DNA of 52,162 bases. Source: Actinomyces sp. Its GTDB lineage: Bacteria > Actinomycetota > Actinomycetes > Actinomycetales > Actinomycetaceae. The first letter of the stretch is position 1. Every line of letters starts with the position of its first letter. The DNA is taken from NCBI RefSeq assembly GCF_030524025.1, contig NZ_JAUNHI010000002.1, positions 1-52,162 of the forward strand, read 5' to 3'. A program made the translations under genes and the position numbers. Shown here piece after piece: positions 48,354-52,162 of the stretch. The notes beneath the pieces are model-generated. The model did not search any database. It had not been told where the DNA came from and was given only the letters and a program-made list of their open reading frames with translations.

Positions 48354-48667
48354 AGGATCTCCGATAGGACAGGGTCGGCACAATCGCCGACCGCCGAACC
48401 GACAGGGACGGGAGACCGCCAGCTCACGGAGATACCACGTGATAGTAGTCACTAACCCTCCCGCTTGTCTTGTGGTGAATCTCACTTGGCGACGCCTTGT
48501 TATCTGGATTCCGCGATATGGCGGCCATCACAGGCAGCGCCGGAGGGCCGACCGTCGGGTCCCCGGCCCGGCCGGGGGTCCCGTTGACGTCGTTAACTCT
48601 TTACCGTGGAATGCGGGAGATCACCTCAATTCCGGCTCACGGCGTGCACCCTGTCCCTCCGAAGAAA
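48354..48667. other. Divergent regulatory region, surface protein/levansucrase
   Basis: AT-richer than the rest. The 10-mer TAGTAGTCAC occurs at 48344-48353 and again at 48443-48452; the second copy forms GTGA-TAGTAG-TCAC (48439-48452), a possible operator. TACTAT on the minus strand (48442-48447) with AAGACA 18 nt away is a candidate promoter for the surface protein. The levansucrase promoter is listed separately. Confidence 0.5.
48584..48612 (+). promoter_or_regulatory. Promoter of the levansucrase gene
   Basis: A -35 box TTGACG (48584-48589) and -10 box TGGAAT (48607-48612) with exactly 17 nt between them. The predicted start near 48619 gives a leader of about 50 nt and rules out the in-frame ATG at 48611 as start codon. 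Confidence 0.65.
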
Positions 48668-50440
48668 GTGACGACGCCCGTGACACACGCACCGCGCAGA
48701 GCACGTCGCAGACGACTTGCTGCGGCGATGACCTTCGCCCTCCTCCTGTCGGGAGCCGGAACGGCGGTGGCCGATGAGACGCCCACCCCGACCCCTGAGA
48801 CCACCGTGGCCGCCCACGCCGCCCAGGCCGCGGAGGACACCGGCTTCCAGGCCGACAACCCCGGTTGGCCCAACGCCACCGACCACACCCAGGAGGCCTA
48901 CCCGGTCGACGCGGAGTTCACAGCGAAGTGGACCCGCGCCGACGCCATGCAGATCCAGCGCATCTCGGACCCCAACGCCGCCTCCGGCGAGTCCTCCCTG
49001 CCCGAGCAGTACACGATGCCCGAGATCGCCGACGGCTTCCCGACCACGAGCGAGGACGTGTGGGTCTGGGACACCTGGACCCTGACCGACGACGCCGCCA
49101 ACCAGCTGTCCTACAACGGCTGGGAGGTCATCTTCGCCCTCGTGGCCGACCGGCACGCCGGCTACACCTTCGACGACCGCCACACCCACGCCCGCCTCGG
49201 GTACTTCTACCGCAAGGCCGGCACGGAGACCTCCTCGACCGGCGGGTCGACGGCCTCCAACGGCGAGTGGATCTATGGCGGGCACGTCTTCCCCGACGGT
49301 GCCACCGGCGCGATCTTCGAGGACCAGAGCTTCACCGCACAGACCGAGTGGTCGGGCTCGGCACGGCTGATGGACGACAACAAGATCCGCCTGTTCTACA
49401 CCTCAGTGGCCTTCTACGAGGGCTCCGACTCCGATTACGGCGGGGACGACGGGGGCGACACCGGCAAGCCCTACGACCCCCGGATCGTGCAGTCCGAGGG
49501 ACGGATCTACGCCGACGACCAGGGCGTGTGGTTCACCGGCTTCCGCGACCAGCACCAGCTGCTCGTCCCCGACGGCCACTACTACCAGTCCCGGATCCAG
49601 AACCCCAACGTCAACTTCCGCGACCCCTTCACCTTCCGCGATCAGAACAACCCCGCCGACACGACCGACTACATGGTCTTCGAGGGCAACACGGCCTATG
49701 TGCGCGAGCCCGAGTACGTCGACGAGGCCGCGGCGGCGGGCCAGAACACCGAGGTGGCCTCGTGCAAGGCCGAGGACCTCGGCTATGACGAGGGTGATCC
49801 ACAGGCCGAGACGGTCGATGAGGTCAATGAGCTGGGCGGACGGTACCAGCTGGCCAACGTCGGCCTGGCCCGCGCGACCAACAAAGCGATGACGCAATGG
49901 GAGTATCTCCCACCCCTGCTCAGCGGCAACTGCGTCAACGACCAGACCGAACGTCCCCAGATCTACTTCCAGGACGGGAAGTACTACCTGTTCACGATCT
50001 CCCACCGGGAGACCTATGCCTCGGGGATGATGGGGCCCGAGGGGGTCTACGGCTTCGTCGGCAACGGACTGCGCTCGGACTACCAGCCCCTCAACGACAG
50101 TACCGGCATAGCCCTGGGCAACCCGATCAACCTCAACTACAACCCGGGCAAACCCTACGCCCCGGACTGGAACCAGAGCCCATACACCTACCAGTCCTAT
50201 TCCCACTACGTCATGCCCGGCGGCCTGGTGGAGTCCTTCATCGACTCCATCGGCGGCAACCACGACGCGAGCCCGGTGCGCGGCGGGTCACTGGCCCCGA
50301 CGGTGAGGATCCTCATCTCGGGCAGCACGACCACCGTGGACCGCACCTACGGCGACGGCGGGCTGGGCGGATTCGGCCACATACCGGCCAACCTGTCCCG
50401 CTCCAACGGTGGGGACGTGCGTCCCGCCAGGCTGGAGTAG
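48668..50440 (+). CDS. Levansucrase (GH68), secreted
   Basis: A 590-residue GH68 fructosyltransferase. An Arg-rich n-region (HAPRRARRRRLAAAMTFALL) and a hydrophobic core ending in AVA form a signal peptide. The catalytic residues are visible: nucleophile Asp135 in VWDTW, transition-state Asp319 in FRDPF and acid/base Glu428 in TERPQIYF. It uses sucrose to build beta-2,6 fructan outside the cell, a known trait of oral Actinomyces. There is no LPxTG anchor. GTG 48668 is chosen from the promoter position; GTG 48680 is equally possible. It converges with a GH32 enzyme. Confidence 0.9.
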   Translation: MTTPVTHAPRRARRRRLAAAMTFALLLSGAGTAVADETPTPTPETTVAAHAAQAAEDTGFQADNPGWPNATDHTQEAYPVDAEFTAKWTRADAMQIQRISDPNAASGESSLPEQYTMPEIADGFPTTSEDVWVWDTWTLTDDAANQLSYNGWEVIFALVADRHAGYTFDDRHTHARLGYFYRKAGTETSSTGGSTASNGEWIYGGHVFPDGATGAIFEDQSFTAQTEWSGSARLMDDNKIRLFYTSVAFYEGSDSDYGGDDGGDTGKPYDPRIVQSEGRIYADDQGVWFTGFRDQHQLLVPDGHYYQSRIQNPNVNFRDPFTFRDQNNPADTTDYMVFEGNTAYVREPEYVDEAAAAGQNTEVASCKAEDLGYDEGDPQAETVDEVNELGGRYQLANVGLARATNKAMTQWEYLPPLLSGNCVNDQTERPQIYFQDGKYYLFTISHRETYASGMMGPEGVYGFVGNGLRSDYQPLNDSTGIALGNPINLNYNPGKPYAPDWNQSPYTYQSYSHYVMPGGLVESFIDSIGGNHDASPVRGGSLAPTVRILISGSTTTVDRTYGDGGLGGFGHIPANLSRSNGGDVRPARLE

Positions 50441-50468
50441 CCCCTTGCGACGCCCGTCGGCCCCCGCT

Positions 50469-50507
50469 GCCGGGCCGGTCCGAGCCAGTGGCCCGGGCCG
50501 GCCCGGC
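50469..50507. terminator. Bidirectional terminator levansucrase/GH32
   Basis: GCCGGGCCGG and CCGGCCCGGC form a perfect 10-bp stem with a 19-nt loop, between the convergent levansucrase and GH32 genes. Confidence 0.6.
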
Positions 50508-50526
50508 TCGCCGTCTGCGCCCCAGC

Positions 50527-52089
50527 TCACAGGACCGCGGACAGGGAGGTGAGGGCGCCGGAGACGATGTGGGCGGTGCCGGTGGCGCCCAGGGCCAGGC
50601 CCTGGGCACCGGGGTCGGTGAAGACGAGGAAGGTGCCCACCGGCGCGCCGTCGTCGACGAACACCTCCAGGCTGGAGCGGTCGAGGTAGACGTGCAGGCG
50701 GACACGACCGTCCACCGGCCGGTAGCCCACCTCCCGCCGCAGCGCGAAGTCGACCTCCTCGCCGTCCTGCCCGCCCTCGATACGGCCCAGACCGCCGTCG
50801 GTACGGTCGAGGAAGAGGACACCGGCCACGAGGTCGACGCCGACCCGCACCTCCTCCAGGTCGCCACCGACCTCCCCGCGGGCCAGGCTCAGCCAGGCCT
50901 GCTCAGCCTGGGAGACGTCCAGGACGAGGTCGATCTCGACGACGCGCCCCGTCCCCAGGTCGGTGACCCCGTCGGTGGCGCTGAGACCCGAGATGTCGAG
51001 CGCCTCGCCCCGCAGGGAGTCGAGCTCGGGCACCGGGGACTGGAGGAGGGTCCTCGTGCCGTCACGCGTGCCCAGGGACAGCTCGCGGGGGATGCTCATC
51101 TCGCCGCGCCAGTCCCCCGTGGGCAGGGAGTAGGGGTAGTCCCAGTTGCCCATCCAGGCCAGCCAGATCCGCCGCCCCTCGACGTGCTCGAAGCTCTGGG
51201 CGGCGTAGAAGTCCTGGCCGGCGTCGGTGAAGCGGATCAGCTCGTCCTCGGGCACGTAGGATCTGCCGTCGAAGTCCCCGATGAAGTACTGGGCGGTCGA
51301 GCCACCGGTCTCCTCGTTGGCGCCGACCGACAGGGTCATCACCCAGCGGGTCTCCCCGGTGGAGCCGTCGGTCAGGGGGAACAGGTCGGGGCACTCCCAC
51401 ACGGCAGCGTGCGAGCCGAAGCCCTGGCCGAAGTCGCTGGCGTGCTCCCAGCCGATGAGGTCGGCCGAGCGGTAGATGCGCACGTGGTCCCCCGCCGAGA
51501 CGACCATGACCCAGGCCCCGGAGTCCTCGTGCCAGAAGACCTTGGGGTCGCGGAAGTCCGTGGCCCCGTCGTTGGGGATGACGGGGTTGTCCGCGTAGCG
51601 CTGCCAGCTGCGCCCCCTGTCGCCGCTGTAGGCCAACGACTGCGCCTCGCCTCCCTCGGTCGAGGTGTAGACCGCGATGAGGCCGCCCCCGGGCACGAGC
51701 CCCGAGGTGTTGGCCCCGTCGACGACGCAGCTGCCCGACATCGCCAGGCCCAGGGAGTCGTGCTCGAGCGCGGTGCCCAGTGTCGTCCAGCGGACCATGT
51801 CCGGGCTGACGGCATGGGCCCACGTGCCGTCCTGCTGGTGGAAGAGGTGGTATTCGTCGTCGTAGAGGACCAGGCCATTGGGGTCGGCGAGGTGTCCCTG
51901 CGGCGGGCTGTAGTGGTAGTCCGGACGGAACTGCTCGGAGTCGCCGGTGCCGCCGGTGCTCGGTGAGGCGCCCGTGGCCGACAGGGTCGGCGTGGCCCGC
52001 GGCCCCGCGCCCGGCCGGCACCGGCTCAGGAGGATCCCCCCGGCCAGGACGGCGGCCCCGGCTCCTCCCGCGGCCAGGACGACCCTGCG
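50527..52089 (-). CDS. Secreted GH32 fructan hydrolase (levanase/exo-fructosidase), 5' end missing
   Basis: The coding frame is open from the stop at 50527 to the corrupted window end; the start codon is lost. The N-terminus reads RRRVVLAAGGAG (Tat-like RR with a hydrophobic stretch), so it is probably exported. GH32 motifs in order: ADPNG (Asp codon 51883-51885, nucleophile), FRDP (51547-51549) and WECPDLF (Glu codon 51394-51396, acid/base), then a C-terminal beta-sandwich with RSSLEVFVDDG. It would hydrolyse levan, inulin or sucrose. An ATG at 51798 would cut off the nucleophile, so it is not the start. It converges with levansucrase. Confidence 0.87.
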   Translation of the reverse strand, partial: RRVVLAAGGAGAAVLAGGILLSRCRPGAGPRATPTLSATGASPSTGGTGDSEQFRPDYHYSPPQGHLADPNGLVLYDDEYHLFHQQDGTWAHAVSPDMVRWTTLGTALEHDSLGLAMSGSCVVDGANTSGLVPGGGLIAVYTSTEGGEAQSLAYSGDRGRSWQRYADNPVIPNDGATDFRDPKVFWHEDSGAWVMVVSAGDHVRIYRSADLIGWEHASDFGQGFGSHAAVWECPDLFPLTDGSTGETRWVMTLSVGANEETGGSTAQYFIGDFDGRSYVPEDELIRFTDAGQDFYAAQSFEHVEGRRIWLAWMGNWDYPYSLPTGDWRGEMSIPRELSLGTRDGTRTLLQSPVPELDSLRGEALDISGLSATDGVTDLGTGRVVEIDLVLDVSQAEQAWLSLARGEVGGDLEEVRVGVDLVAGVLFLDRTDGGLGRIEGGQDGEEVDFALRREVGYRPVDGRVRLHVYLDRSSLEVFVDDGAPVGTFLVFTDPGAQGLALGATGTAHIVSGALTSLSAVL

Positions 52090-52162
52090 GCGGGGGGGGG
52101 GGCGGGGGTGGGGGGCCCCCCCCCCCCCCCCGGGGCCGGCGGGCGCGGGCGGGGCGCGGGCC
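52087..52162. other. Low-quality G/C-only window end
   Basis: Seventy-six bases contain only G and C except one T (52109), with runs such as G11, G6-C16 and alternating GC. This breaks the GH32 reading frame region and looks like an artefact of a contig end rather than biology. Confidence 0.75.

Noticed and set aside
48611-48667. ATG 48611 as levansucrase start
   Set aside because: It falls inside the TGGAAT -10 box of a well-spaced promoter and would put 19 odd residues before the signal peptide.
51799-52089. ATG 51798 as the start of the GH32 gene
   Set aside because: The nucleophile motif ADPNG and an export signal are encoded upstream in the same frame.

Overview
The window is high-GC DNA with dense, short-gapped genes, GTG starts and many actinobacterial-type leaderless promoters. 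The gene content fits an Actinomyces-like member of the Actinomycetaceae: a GH68 levansucrase beside a GH32 levan hydrolase, an LAxTG-anchored surface protein, and a conserved actinobacterial block (dapE, LOG protein, DUF3117, O-methyltransferase, tatB, mrp, DUF1003, MgtE-N/CBS protein). The genus is inferred from gene content only. About 43 protein genes are supported. I recognise no rRNA, tRNA, CRISPR array or insertion sequence.

Layout. (1) 0-9.4 kb, housekeeping: zinc-site small protein, ferritin-like protein, DEAD-box helicase, MarC membrane protein, PHP phosphoesterase, Gfo/Idh/MocA oxidoreductase overlapping a Xaa-Pro aminopeptidase, TIM-barrel protein, general stress protein. (2) 9.4-16.9 kb, the conserved actinobacterial block. 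(3) 17-28.3 kb, carbohydrate use: EamA exporter, sugar ABC importer without its own ATPase, a GH63/GH37-like glycosidase, a LacI repressor and a giant beta-galactosidase in which EbgA and EbgC are joined in one frame. Two identical LacI-type operators sit at 17.0 and 24.4 kb. (4) 28.6-40 kb, nucleoside salvage: BMP/ABC nucleoside importer, cdd, deoA and deoC on the minus strand, facing a phosphohexomutase-family gene that may serve as phosphopentomutase; a papain-like Cys/His protein of unknown role sits inside. (5) 40-47 kb: manC, a YihY/BrkB membrane protein with a 2H phosphoesterase, a DeoR regulator followed by galK, an ABC-permease remnant, xthA and acyP. (6) 47-52 kb: LAxTG surface protein divergent from the levansucrase, which converges with a secreted GH32 hydrolase cut by the window end. 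The last ~75 bases are almost pure G/C and look like an assembly artefact.

How the genes may work together: ABC importer, glycosidase and EbgA-EbgC protein would take up and split galactosides and glucosides, and galK would phosphorylate the galactose. The nucleoside operon would import nucleosides, deaminate cytidine, release deoxyribose-1-phosphate (deoA), isomerise it (mutase) and cleave it (deoC). Levansucrase would store sucrose as levan outside the cell and the GH32 enzyme would release the fructose again.

Most unusual features: the EbgA-EbgC fusion with a strong internal ribosome site and start exactly at the EbgC domain; a dispersed 23-bp repeat whose two variants alternate, present at three loci; and an 11-nt element fused to the -10 box of three leaderless promoters.
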